47,939 nucleotides of DNA from Anaerotruncus sp. G3(2012) (GCF_000403395.2 NZ_KE159676.1:100328-148266); one strand, 5' to 3'; numbered from the stretch's first letter, positions 26,330-33,852 are shown. The notes: generated from the letters alone by a model not told the origin. Numbers and translations are program-made.

Positions 26330-26363
26330 ATGGATGATACTTTTGGAAACAGGAGGGTGCCCC

Positions 26364-26759
26364 ATGCACGAATCAGGAGAAAACTATCTGGAAACCATCC
26401 TTGTCCTGGAAAACCGCAATGGGTCAGTCCGGTCGATTGATATTGCAAACGAGCTGGACTACACAAAACCCAGTGTGAGCCGGGCGATGTCGATCCTGCG
26501 GCGGGACGGGCTGATTGTCATGGAGGGCACAGGGCATATCCTGCTCACCGAAGCCGGACGCGCCAAGGCCGAGGCGATCTATGAGCGGCATCTGCTGCTC
26601 TCCCGTTTTCTGGAATCCGTTCTGGGCATCAGTCCGGAAACCGCCAGCCAGGATGCCTGCCGGATCGAGCATATCATAAGCGATGAGACGTTCGATGGGG
26701 TAAAGGCATATCTGAAAGCGCATGGGAAGGAGTGTGAGAACGATGGGACTGAACAGTGA
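26364..26759 (+). CDS. DtxR/MntR-family metal-dependent regulator
   Basis: A 131-aa regulator with an N-terminal winged helix (about 5-62; SIDIANELDYTKPSVSRAMSILRRDGLI), then a helical dimerisation/metal domain (about 65-125) with HLLLSRFLESVLGIS and CRIEHIIS. It lacks the SH3 domain of DtxR, so MntR is the better comparison. The start at 26364 has AGGAGG 7 nt upstream. It is convergent with a CDF transporter of manganese type, which supports manganese sensing. Confidence 0.88.
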   Translation: MHESGENYLETILVLENRNGSVRSIDIANELDYTKPSVSRAMSILRRDGLIVMEGTGHILLTEAGRAKAEAIYERHLLLSRFLESVLGISPETASQDACRIEHIISDETFDGVKAYLKAHGKECENDGTEQ

Positions 26760-26889
26760 ACCGCTGCCTGAAAATGAAGCGCTGCTTCGGCTGATTGACG
26801 CCGGAATCCATGCGCTGGAACAGGGGGAGGATACCCCGTTCGAGCTGGACGCTGACCAGTTGATGGAACGGAAAGAATCTGAAAGATAA
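26743..26889 (+). CDS. Small acidic protein (48 aa) overlapping the regulator gene
   Basis: An ORF of 48 codons starting MGLNSEPLPENEALLRLIDAG and ending MERKESER. It begins 17 nt before the end of the regulator gene, in another frame, with AAGGAGTG about 9 nt upstream. The sequence is acidic and helical. It ends just before the terminator at 26895, so it belongs to the regulator's transcript. No family recognised. Its start, ribosome site and fit before the terminator argue that it is real. Confidence 0.65.
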   Translation: MGLNSEPLPENEALLRLIDAGIHALEQGEDTPFELDADQLMERKESER

Positions 26890-26894
26890 TCTTG

Positions 26895-26921
26895 GGGCCG
26901 GGGCTGGGATAGCTTCGGCTC
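26895..26921 (+). terminator. Terminator of the MntR-like operon
   Basis: An 11-bp stem (26895-26905 with 26911-26921) including G-T pairs, loop GGGAT, followed by TGTTGTTTTT. Confidence 0.75.
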
Positions 26922-26970
26922 TGTTGTTTTTACCGCTGTATGTATCGGCGGGCTGATCGGGTTCGGGTGT

Positions 26971-28140
26971 TCAGACGAACGCCTGCTCGACCTTGACCAC
27001 TGCAAAATATTGCCCGTCCTCCATCTGACGTACCCGTTCCTGTACCAGCTTGGAGACCTCCGCGTTGGTCATCGGGAACTGATAGGGAACCAGCAGATCA
27101 AAGATCAGGTTGGTATGGCTTTTTCCCCAGACCATCCGAAAATCATGGATCGAGAGGACGGGGTCTATCCCCTGAACCAGTTCAATCAGACGTTTGCGCA
27201 TCTCGGTTATCGCCTGGTTGTTCACCTCGATCGGGTCCATATGGATGGTCACTTCACAGTTAAATTTATGGCGCAGCTCCAGCTCGAGCAGATCGGTCGC
27301 ATCGTGCATCACCAGCACATCCATTGTACAGGGCATCTCCGCATGCAGCGAGATCATCCGCCGCCCCGGCCCATAATCGTGCACGATCAGGTCGTGCATC
27401 CCGATCACCTCGTCATGCTTCATCACGGTCTGGGCGATCTGCTCCACAAATTCCGGGTCGGGCGTCTGGCCGAGCAGCGGGGAGAGGCTGTCCTTTGCGG
27501 TGTGATACCCGGTATACAGGATAAATGCCGCCACCAGCAGTCCGATCCAACCATCGAGCAGCAGCCCTGACAGATGCCCGATCACCGTACCGGCTGCGAC
27601 CGCCGCCGTTGCCACCGCATCGGTCAGGCTGTCCATTGCGGTGGCACGCATTGCGGTCGATCCGATCCGGTTGCCAAGCGACCGGTTGAACCAGCACATC
27701 CAGAGCTTGACCGCCACCGAAACGGCCAGAATTCCCATGGAAAGTGTGCTGAACTGAATCGCTTCGGGGTGCAGGATTTTTTCCACCGAGCTTTTTCCCA
27801 GCTCAACGCCGACCAGCAGAATCGCCACCGAGACAGCCAGCCCTGAGACATACTCGATCCGCCCATGGCCGAAAGGGTGCTCACTGTCGGCAGGGGCGCA
27901 CGCCATCCGGAACCCGACCAGCGTGACAACCGAGCTGCCCGCATCCGAGAGGTTGTTGAATGCATCGGCCGTAATTGCAATCGAGGAAGCGAGCAGGCCC
28001 GCAAGGAATTTTGCGGCAAATAGGCAGAGGTTGAGGGCGATCCCCACCCCGCCGCTCAACACCCCATACCGGCTGCGCACCTCGGGCAGATGCGTCTGTT
28101 CACTGTTTTTGACAAACAGGCGCACCAGAAAATTCACCAT
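26971..28140 (-). CDS. Cation diffusion facilitator, probable manganese exporter
   Basis: A 389-aa CDF transporter with six transmembrane helices and a cytoplasmic C-terminal domain. The metal site can be read: Asn62/Asp66 in TM2 (NNLSD) and Asp170/Asp174 in TM5 (DSLTD). The HPFGHGR loop lies between TM2 and TM3. Zinc CDFs usually have His/Asp-Asp/Asp; an Asn/Asp-Asp/Asp set is associated with manganese. An MntR-like regulator is convergent with it. A GGAGGG ribosome site sits 13 nt upstream, rather far. Probable Mn(II)/H+ antiport. Confidence 0.9.
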   Translation of the reverse strand: MVNFLVRLFVKNSEQTHLPEVRSRYGVLSGGVGIALNLCLFAAKFLAGLLASSIAITADAFNNLSDAGSSVVTLVGFRMACAPADSEHPFGHGRIEYVSGLAVSVAILLVGVELGKSSVEKILHPEAIQFSTLSMGILAVSVAVKLWMCWFNRSLGNRIGSTAMRATAMDSLTDAVATAAVAAGTVIGHLSGLLLDGWIGLLVAAFILYTGYHTAKDSLSPLLGQTPDPEFVEQIAQTVMKHDEVIGMHDLIVHDYGPGRRMISLHAEMPCTMDVLVMHDATDLLELELRHKFNCEVTIHMDPIEVNNQAITEMRKRLIELVQGIDPVLSIHDFRMVWGKSHTNLIFDLLVPYQFPMTNAEVSKLVQERVRQMEDGQYFAVVKVEQAFV

Positions 28141-28230
28141 AAGATTCCACGATCCCTCCTGAAAAGATTCCGCCCCCCGGCGGACAGAAAACGGGACGGC
28201 GCGCTTTGCGCTGCCGTCCCGGTGTGCGGT

Positions 28231-28458
28231 TCACTCCTCTGTGCCTTTGGTCAGGCGGCGCAGCCTTTCACGCATCCGCGCACGCCTCGCCTCGGTCTCT
28301 TCGACGTCCACGCTCCACTCCCCTATATGATGGACTACTACGCTTCCTTCGGAAATCCCCTGCGGCAGCCGGGCCAGTTCCACCCCGCTTATTTCGCCGT
28401 TTTCGCCTTCAATCACAGCGAATCTTCCTTCAATCCTGTCGACGATATATCTATACAT
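28231..28458 (-). CDS. DUF3006 domain protein
   Basis: A 75-aa protein matching the DUF3006 pattern: YIVDRIEGRFAVIEGENG at the start, ELARLPQGISEGSVV in the middle, and a basic, helical tail. An AAAGGAAG ribosome site precedes the ATG. Members of this family are often encoded next to ComEC-like metallohydrolases, but the one in this window is 10 kb away. Function unknown. Confidence 0.85.
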   Translation of the reverse strand: MYRYIVDRIEGRFAVIEGENGEISGVELARLPQGISEGSVVVHHIGEWSVDVEETEARRARMRERLRRLTKGTEE

Positions 28459-28482
28459 TGCATTTCGTTCTTCCTTTCCATT

Positions 28483-28628
28483 CTGGTGGGGCAGGTCTCA
28501 AAACCTGTAGGGTATCTTTGATACAGGGCGAAAATCCCAGCCCGCTTCCCCGCAGCTTTTGAAACCGGCAGGCCGGTCAAAAAATCGCCGGGACGGTGTG
28601 ATAAGCGGGTCCTCAGATACCGAACAGG
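28483..28628 (+). ncRNA. Cobalamin-riboswitch-like RNA with no downstream gene
   Basis: Read on the + strand the order of conserved blocks fits the cobalamin aptamer: CTGGT at the 5' end, AGGT/ACCT hairpin, GGGTA, GGGCGAAAATCCC (28526-28538; consensus GGUGAAAAUCC), CCCCGCAGC (28548-28556), a CCGG hairpin, CGCCGGGACGGTG (28586-28598; consensus GGGAAGG), and TCAGATACCGAACAGG at the 3' end pairing with CTGGT. The GCCACT block is not evident. No + strand gene follows before 29596; the RNA runs into the 3' end of the convergent kinase-like gene. A possible promoter is TTCAAT-17-TATACA at 28429-28457. Confidence 0.55.
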
Positions 28629-28649
28629 CGCTTAACTGTCAAACAGATT

Positions 28650-29267
28650 TTATAACCGCGACTGCACAAACTGCCGAATCAATGCGACCGAACTTTCTAC
28701 CCCGAGCAGGCTGCTGTCAAACGAGAGATGGTAGCTTTGCAGGCTCCCCCACTTACGGTCAGAGTAGGAGTTATAGTAGGAAGCCCGCTTTTTGTCGGTC
28801 TTGAGGATGCGCTCCTTTGCCTCGGACGTATCCAGTCCATTGCGTTTGCAGACCCGCTCGATCCGGTAGGGGAGCGGCGCGTGAATGAACACGTTCAGGC
28901 AGTCGGGATAACTGCGCAGCGCATAATCGGCGCACCGCCCGACAATAACGCAGTCCTCCTGCCGGGCAATCTTCTGGATCACTTCAAAGAGCGCCAGGAA
29001 CATCTTCTGGGTGAGCGGCATATTCTGCATCCCGGCCAGGCTTCCCGCTGAATACGGATGGACCGACAGGGAATAGAGCAGGCTGTTGACCGGCATCTCG
29101 TCGTTGTGCTCGAAAAGCTCCTGCGCAATCCCGCTTTCTTTGGCTGCAAGCACCAGCAGTTCCTTGTCGTAATAGGCCAGCCCCATCTCCTGCGCCAGCC
29201 TGCTGCCGATCTCTCTGCCACCACTGCCATACTCTCTGCCGATCGTGATAATCGTACGTTTTGCCAT
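28650..29267 (-). CDS. Cytidylate kinase-like P-loop protein
   Basis: A 205-aa protein of the cytidylate kinase-like family: MAKRTIITIGREYGSGGREIGSRLA gives the modified P-loop (about 9-20), then YYDKELL, VIVGRCADYAL and a Lys/Arg-rich lid (KRNGLDTSEAKERILKTDKKRASYYNSYSDRKWG). The substrate of these stand-alone proteins is generally not established. The ATG at 29267 is preferred over 29369 because it starts the homologous region, has AGGGG upstream, and lies downstream of the promoter at 29328-29356. Its 3' end faces the cobalamin-riboswitch-like RNA. Confidence 0.85.
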   Translation of the reverse strand: MAKRTIITIGREYGSGGREIGSRLAQEMGLAYYDKELLVLAAKESGIAQELFEHNDEMPVNSLLYSLSVHPYSAGSLAGMQNMPLTQKMFLALFEVIQKIARQEDCVIVGRCADYALRSYPDCLNVFIHAPLPYRIERVCKRNGLDTSEAKERILKTDKKRASYYNSYSDRKWGSLQSYHLSFDSSLLGVESSVALIRQFVQSRL

Positions 29268-29327
29268 CAGTCCCGCCCCTTTCTTCTGTAAGGTTTCTCC
29301 TAAGCATAATCTGTAGGTTTTGTATCT

Positions 29328-29356
29328 AGTATACTCCTTTTTTGGGGGTTTGTACA
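29328..29356 (-). promoter_or_regulatory. Promoter of the cytidylate-kinase-like gene
   Basis: Read on the - strand: TGTACA (29351-29356), 17-bp spacer, TATACT (29328-29333). It lies about 60 nt upstream of the start codon. Confidence 0.6.
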
Positions 29357-29534
29357 GTGGTTCGTCCAAAAATTATAGCAGACCGGGAAAGCGAATCATG
29401 TCGTTATAAGGCGAAAAAATATGCGGCAGACGCTTCTGCTATCCAGAAACCGTTGGAAAAACTGGAGCCTCTGTGATTTTCTCTGCTTCCAAACAAGCGC
29501 TAAAAATCTCTTCTTTCACATACATATAAGATAA

Positions 29535-29563
29535 GGCTCTTCTGCCGCGGGGGCAGAGAAGCC
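29535..29563 (+). other. Hairpin in the recombinase leader
   Basis: Twelve-base arms (29535-29546 and 29552-29563) with one mismatch, ending about 20 nt before the recombinase ribosome site GGGGGTG. It could affect expression or form part of a recombination site. Confidence 0.4.
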
Positions 29564-29595
29564 TGGTTCCAATCCATAACAACGGGGGTGATCCT

Positions 29596-31083
29596 ATGGC
29601 ATCCGCTGCCTATCTGCGCAAAAGCCGTTCGGATGATCCGAACGAACCGCTCGAAGAGACCCTTTCCCGCCACAAACTACAGCTACAGGCGGCTGCGCAT
29701 CGGTATCGGCTTTCGATTGTCAGATATTATGAGGAGGTCGTGACCGGAGACAGCCTGTATCTGCGTCCCCAGATGATGCAGCTCCTCGAGGATGTGGAAC
29801 GCGGAATCTATGACTCGGTGCTCTGCGTAGACATCGACCGCCTTGGCCGCGGCGGGATGCGGGACCAGGGGGTGATCCTGGAAACGTTCAAATACTCCGG
29901 AACCAGGATTGTAACCCTAGAAAAGATTTATGATCTCAATGACGATCTGGACGAAGAGCTGACCGAATTCAAAACCTTTCTTTCCCGCCGGGAGTACAAG
30001 ATGATTACCAAACGCCTGCATCGCGGCATCCTTCAGACGGTGAAGGAGGGCGGGCACGTCTCCAGCATCCCCTATGGCTACGCGCGCGACCACATCGGGA
30101 AACGGCCAACCCTCCGGATTGTTGAGGAGGAAGCCTTTTTTGTACGGATGATTTATGATCTATATGTCAATCAGGGGATCGGCTGTCACGCGATCGCCGA
30201 CCAGATCAACGCGTTGGGAGCACATCCGAGACGGTCCGACCGTTTTGCGGCTGTCTCGGTCCGGCATATCCTGAAAAACCCGGTCTATGCAGGGAAGATC
30301 CTCTACAACCGCACCACAGAGCTCCACGACAGGACGTGCGGGAACGGAAGGCATATCATCGTCAATCGACCGGAGGACGACTGGATTGCTGTGGATGGGA
30401 TGCATCCCCCCATCATCGACGAGGCAGTCTGGCAGCAGGCCGGCAGGATCCTCCATGAACGTTGGCACCCACCCTGTTATACCGGCGTGGTCAGAAACCC
30501 GCTTGCGGGCATCTGTGTCTGCAAGAAATGTGGTTCCAAAATGGTCGTACAGACGTCCAAAGGCCGCTGGAGCTACCTCAAATGCCCGAACAGGCAATGC
30601 GACTGTAAGTCCGCCAATCTTACCTATGTGGAAGCTGAACTGCTCGGCCTGCTTGAAGACATGCTGTCGGGCATTCAGGTGCAGGCGCCAGACGGCCCTG
30701 CCGGCAGCACTGAAATTGTTCAGGCCCTGGAGCAGGTTCGCCGCAGCATTTCCAACACCGAACGTCAGCGCGACAGGCTCTGCGACCTCCTGGAACAGGG
30801 GATCTACACACCGGAGCTATTCCGGCAGAGGTCTGATGCGGTCGACCGGAAGCTGACATCCCTGCATGATGTGGCAGACAGCCTGGAAGGGCAACTGGCA
30901 GAGGCCCGGCAGAATGACCCTGCGCAGAGGATTCAAATCGTCCAGACTGCTTTGTCCCTCTATTTCCATGCGGATGCTGCCGAAAAAAACCGTCTGCTGA
31001 AAAGCAGCCTTAGAAGGGTTCTTTACTGTAAGGATCGGCAGCAAGGCCCACGGGAGTTCACTTTGGAAGCACAGCTAAAGTAG
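29596..31083 (+). CDS. Large serine recombinase
   Basis: A 495-aa site-specific recombinase. The resolvase domain (about 1-140) has the catalytic Ser10 in YLRKSRS and the DRLGRGG motif. A recombinase domain follows (about 155-270; IPYGYARD, SVRHILKNPVYAGKILYN), then a zinc ribbon (CKKCGSKMVV with CPNRQCDC, about 312-345) and a C-terminal coiled coil. All key residues are present, so it should be active. No excisionase, phage or conjugation genes surround it, so its element is either very small, already lost, or lies elsewhere. Confidence 0.93.
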   Translation: MASAAYLRKSRSDDPNEPLEETLSRHKLQLQAAAHRYRLSIVRYYEEVVTGDSLYLRPQMMQLLEDVERGIYDSVLCVDIDRLGRGGMRDQGVILETFKYSGTRIVTLEKIYDLNDDLDEELTEFKTFLSRREYKMITKRLHRGILQTVKEGGHVSSIPYGYARDHIGKRPTLRIVEEEAFFVRMIYDLYVNQGIGCHAIADQINALGAHPRRSDRFAAVSVRHILKNPVYAGKILYNRTTELHDRTCGNGRHIIVNRPEDDWIAVDGMHPPIIDEAVWQQAGRILHERWHPPCYTGVVRNPLAGICVCKKCGSKMVVQTSKGRWSYLKCPNRQCDCKSANLTYVEAELLGLLEDMLSGIQVQAPDGPAGSTEIVQALEQVRRSISNTERQRDRLCDLLEQGIYTPELFRQRSDAVDRKLTSLHDVADSLEGQLAEARQNDPAQRIQIVQTALSLYFHADAAEKNRLLKSSLRRVLYCKDRQQGPREFTLEAQLK

Positions 31084-31167
31084 GCAACCATCTTTCTGGC
31101 TCAACAAGTCCCTGTCTTTTGCTGCTTTTTGTATCTCTACTGATTCTGTATTTTACAGGCAAACCGC

Positions 31168-31196
31168 TTGTCCGCGTTTCATAAATATGCTATAAT
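31168..31196 (+). promoter_or_regulatory. Strong promoter of a candidate noncoding RNA
   Basis: TTGTCC (31168-31173), 17-bp spacer, TATAAT (31191-31196). Predicted start near 31203. No ORF with a ribosome site follows for over 350 nt. Confidence 0.8.
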
Positions 31197-31202
31197 TCCT
31201 AA

Positions 31203-31370
31203 AAAGTGAGAAAAATAGAGCCGATAGAGAACGGCGCTGCATCTCAATGGGTAGGAAGCGCCTGGAAAGCCGAATGGCCGTCGGTTTCCGCAAATGTGTG
31301 CTTCATCACCAACAGGGGCGCTTCTGGCGTACATACACTGCATTTGAGCCAAGTGGGAGTTTTTGTTTTT
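31203..31370 (+). ncRNA. Candidate structured noncoding RNA or leader
   Basis: About 165 nt from a consensus promoter to a U-rich end (TTTTTGTTTTT at 31360-31370). Helices seen: GCCG/CGGC (31220-31235); GAAGCGCC (31255-31262) with GGCGCTTC (31317-31324); inside it GGAAA-CCGA with TCGG-TTTCC (31264-31289). CATTTGAG (31341-31348) could pair with either CTCAATG near 31244 or CAAATGTGTG (31291-31300) through CAC-TG-CATTTG, which would be mutually exclusive. 6S-type RNA was considered but could not be confirmed. It could also be a riboswitch ahead of the kinase operon. With the promoters it accounts for the gap 31084-31561. Confidence 0.45.
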
Positions 31371-31378
31371 CAGGATGA

Positions 31379-31407
31379 TTGAAAAGTCCTGGGTTATCCA
31401 TTATAAT
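31379..31407 (+). promoter_or_regulatory. Promoter P1 of the GlnK/GlnL-like operon
   Basis: TTGAAA (31379-31384), 17-bp spacer, TATAAT (31402-31407). Directly downstream is the inverted repeat GAACA-ATATC-TGTTC (31409-31423) at the expected transcription start. Confidence 0.75.
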
Positions 31408-31451
31408 AGAACAATATCTGTTCCCCTAACATCCGGGGGATAGCGGACGTC

Positions 31452-31487
31452 GAAAAGCTTGCAGCTTTTCCCCATATACATTACAAT
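31452..31487 (+). promoter_or_regulatory. Hairpin and possible promoter P2 of the GlnK/GlnL-like operon
   Basis: TTGCAG (31459-31464), 17-bp spacer, TACAAT (31482-31487). The -35 sits in the loop and arm of a perfect hairpin, GAAAAGCT-TGC-AGCTTTTC (31452-31470). The start region AATAGGAACAA resembles that of the gdhA promoter. Confidence 0.5.
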
Positions 31488-31561
31488 AGGAACAAAGATT
31501 GAAAAGCGGCCTGACCTTTTGCGTAATGCCGGGGCGGATGGTTGCCGAATGGAGGATAGCT

Positions 31562-32857
31562 ATGCAGAGGCGGCAGGGGAGGTTCTCCCGGACCCGGTTG
31601 ATTTTGCTGACCAGTTCGGTCATCACACTGATCTCGCAGGTTTATTTCAATGCGTTCTCCGACCAGTTCCGGCTTTCGCTCTCGGTGGTGCTCTTCCCGC
31701 TCCTGCTGCTTGCCGCAGGACGGGGGAAACTATTTATCGCGCCGAGCCTCACAACAGCGGGGATGGTCTTCGGATTCCGGATGGCACTCTGGGTGCTCGG
31801 CGGGAACGGAGAACTCAGCGAAGGCATCCGGCAGGTGGCCCCTGGCGCGCTTTTCTACCTCGCATATGGGCTGCTTTTCTCGGTCCTGATCCGGAACAAG
31901 CATACGGTGCGCATCCCGCGGTTGGCCGTGAGCATCTTTTTCTGCGATTTCATATCCAATCTGTTTGAAGTCTGGATGCGCGGCGAGCTGCATCTGAGCA
32001 GCTTTGACCGCACCTGCGCCTATCTGATGCTGGTCGCGCTGGCACGTACCCTGCTGGCAGGCGCGTTGCTCGCGATGGGGGAACAATATCGTTCCCTGCT
32101 CACCCGGGAGGAGCATGAGAACCGCTACCAGCGCCTGTTCCTGATGACCACTGGGCTGAAAAACGAGGTCTACTTTATGCGCAAGAACTCGGAAGAGATC
32201 GAAGCGATCATGAAAAATGCCTACCAGCTTTTTGAACGGTGCGCCGAACTGGGGCTGCCGGAGGAAACCCGGAGCCTGGCTTTGGCGATTGCGCGGGATG
32301 TGCACGAGATCAAAAAGGACTATATCCGGATCATACAGGGGATCGAAAAGGAGATCGACGAGCAGTATGACAATGAAACCATGCGGTTCTGTGACCTTTT
32401 GCAGATTCTCAAGGATGCGACCTACCGCCATCTCGATATGAAAGGGCTGGACATCTATCTTGACTTCCAGTGCGGGCAGGATTTCGTCCTGAAGGAGCAT
32501 TATTCCCTGATGGTTGTCTTGAAAAACCTTGTCAACAACGCATGTGAGGCGATCGAATCGGCCCACAGGAAGGGGAGCATCCATGTTTCGGAGTGGAAAG
32601 AGGGTCCGGATTTTCTTTTCCGGATCGAGGACAACGGGATCGGCATTGCGGAAAAAAATCTGCGGCGGATTTTCCAGATGGGGTTTTCCACAAAATTTGA
32701 TGAAAAGACCGGCAACATCTACCGCGGCGTCGGTCTTTCAGGGGTAAAAATTGTTGTCGAAGAGCAGTTTGGCGGAAGTTTGGAGGTAGAATCCACGCAG
32801 GGGGCCGGGACCGCATTCATCGTCCGGATTCCTGCGGATCGATTGGAGGGAGAATAA
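31562..32857 (+). CDS. Sensor histidine kinase, GlnK (YcbA)-like
   Basis: A 431-aa membrane kinase. Hydrophobic helices span about residues 10-170. A coiled/dimerisation region follows, with the likely phospho-acceptor His in the segment DVHEIKKDY. The ATPase domain has N-box VLKNLVNNACEAIE, G1 EDNGIGI and G2 GVGLSG. The ATG at 31562 has GGAGG 6 nt upstream. It is followed after 6 nt by its response regulator. The pairing with a YcbB-domain regulator and with glutamate genes downstream points to the Bacillus GlnK/GlnL type of glutamine/glutamate sensing (inference by family and context). Confidence 0.85.
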   Translation: MQRRQGRFSRTRLILLTSSVITLISQVYFNAFSDQFRLSLSVVLFPLLLLAAGRGKLFIAPSLTTAGMVFGFRMALWVLGGNGELSEGIRQVAPGALFYLAYGLLFSVLIRNKHTVRIPRLAVSIFFCDFISNLFEVWMRGELHLSSFDRTCAYLMLVALARTLLAGALLAMGEQYRSLLTREEHENRYQRLFLMTTGLKNEVYFMRKNSEEIEAIMKNAYQLFERCAELGLPEETRSLALAIARDVHEIKKDYIRIIQGIEKEIDEQYDNETMRFCDLLQILKDATYRHLDMKGLDIYLDFQCGQDFVLKEHYSLMVVLKNLVNNACEAIESAHRKGSIHVSEWKEGPDFLFRIEDNGIGIAEKNLRRIFQMGFSTKFDEKTGNIYRGVGLSGVKIVVEEQFGGSLEVESTQGAGTAFIVRIPADRLEGE

Positions 32858-32863
32858 AAGACG

Positions 32864-33703
32864 ATGGAAATCTATATCGTAGAGGATGACCTTTCGGTTA
32901 TCAACAACCTTGAGGAAATTATGGAACAGCATCAGCTCGGGAATATCTGCGGGGATTCGGGAGAGGAGGCACCGGATGTCTCCAGAATCATGGCGCAGAA
33001 CCCGGATATTATCCTGGTTGACCTCCTGATGCCCCAGAAGGACGGGATTCAGGTGGTCCGCGAGCTGCGGGAGCAGGGCTGCAAGGCAAAGTGCATCATG
33101 CTTTCCCAGGTCTCGGACAAGGAGCTGGTTGGGAAGGCCTACGATGCGGGGGTGGATTTCTTTATCAGCAAGCCGATCAACCTTATTGAGGTCAAATCGG
33201 TCATCAGCAATGTATCCCAGCAGATTCAGAACGAGAGGACCCTTTCCAACATCCGCAAGATGTTTCTTTCGGAGAAAACCGACGTAAAGGACCTGCGCCA
33301 GGAGATCGAAAGCCAGCATCTGCGTAAATTGCAGGGGATCCTGAACCAGCTCGGGATGTCGGGAGAAAAGGGGTGTGGGGATATCCTCCAGGTCTGTCAG
33401 TATCTTTACGAGAACCAGCTCCCGATTTCGCAGACTAGTGTCGGCCAGCTCTGCGAAACCCTCAGCGCCAGCCCCAAGAATATGGAGCAGCGGATCCGGC
33501 GCGCGATCGCGCAGGGGATGTCCAACCTCGCCCACCTCGGGATAGAGGATTTCATGAACGACACCTTTACCCGATATTCGGGGAGCCTGTTCCCGTTTGA
33601 GGAAATCAAGGCGGAAATGGACTTTGTACGGGGCAAACGCACCCGTGGAGGCAAGGTGAGTGTCAAAAAGTTCATTGATGGTTTGTTGATTTTTACCGAA
33701 TGA
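32864..33703 (+). CDS. Response regulator with YcbB/GlnL-type DNA-binding domain
   Basis: A 279-aa regulator. The receiver domain (1-~115) shows acidic EDD at the start, the phospho-acceptor Asp in IILVDLLMP and the conserved Lys in ISKPINL. The C-terminal ~150 residues match the YcbB domain (LRKLQGILNQLGMSGEKGCGDILQ and MEQRIRRAIAQGMSNLAHLGIEDFMNDTFTRY), the domain of B. subtilis GlnL. A GGAGGGAG ribosome site precedes the start. It probably activates gdhA and the TAXI transporter through the TGTAG repeats at 33754 and 35354. Confidence 0.9.
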   Translation: MEIYIVEDDLSVINNLEEIMEQHQLGNICGDSGEEAPDVSRIMAQNPDIILVDLLMPQKDGIQVVRELREQGCKAKCIMLSQVSDKELVGKAYDAGVDFFISKPINLIEVKSVISNVSQQIQNERTLSNIRKMFLSEKTDVKDLRQEIESQHLRKLQGILNQLGMSGEKGCGDILQVCQYLYENQLPISQTSVGQLCETLSASPKNMEQRIRRAIAQGMSNLAHLGIEDFMNDTFTRYSGSLFPFEEIKAEMDFVRGKRTRGGKVSVKKFIDGLLIFTE

Positions 33704-33753
33704 TAGGATTCCTGCATTTTGAAAAAATATTTTCCAAAAACATTGCAAACTGA

Positions 33754-33799
33754 TGTAGTATTTTGTAGGAATCTGTAGATGTTCCTGCATAATAGGAAC
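33754..33799 (+). promoter_or_regulatory. Phased TGTAG repeats and promoter of gdhA
   Basis: TGTAG occurs at 33754, 33764 and 33774, an exact 10-bp spacing. It is followed by TGCATAAT (-10 CATAAT at 33788-33793, with extended TG) and the inverted repeat GTTCCT (33781-33786)/AGGAAC (33794-33799). No good -35 is present; the repeats occupy its place, the layout of an activator-dependent promoter. The shared 10-bp periodicity resembles the TTTTGT-N4-TTTTTGT direct repeat I recall for B. subtilis GlnL. Confidence 0.65.
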
Positions 33800-33802
33800 A
33801 AC

Positions 33803-33852
33803 ACCTGAAGATTCAGAGGCTCCACCCTTTTCGGAGCCCGCTGAAATCAGGT
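33803..33852 (+). promoter_or_regulatory. Extended stem-loop in the gdhA leader
   Basis: Nested arms: ACCTGA (33803-33808)/TCAGGT (33847-33852), TTCAG (33812-33816)/CTGAA (33841-33845), GGCTCC (33818-33823)/GGAGCC (33833-33838). They form one long interrupted hairpin near the mRNA 5' end, without a T-run, so a stability or regulatory role is more likely than termination. Confidence 0.5.

Noticed and set aside
26424-27005. 193-codon - strand frame opposite the MntR-like gene
   Set aside because: It is antisense to a recognisable winged-helix regulator and runs through that operon's terminator.
28483-28560. Selenocysteine tRNA
   Set aside because: CAGG-TCTCAAAA-CCTG looks like a TCA anticodon arm, but the base before the anticodon is C rather than T, no acceptor stem closes around it, and no T-arm GGTTCGA is present.
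29303-29325. Further GlnL-type TGTAG repeat near the kinase-like gene
   Set aside because: Only one TGTAG is present, with a 9-bp-spaced TGTAT; the phasing and flanks do not match the gdhA and TAXI sites.
31203-31370. SRP RNA, RNase P RNA or tmRNA
   Set aside because: None of the conserved cores (SRP GGAAG/GCAGCC apical loop, RNase P GAGGAAAGTCCG, tmRNA tag and tRNA-like ends) is present.
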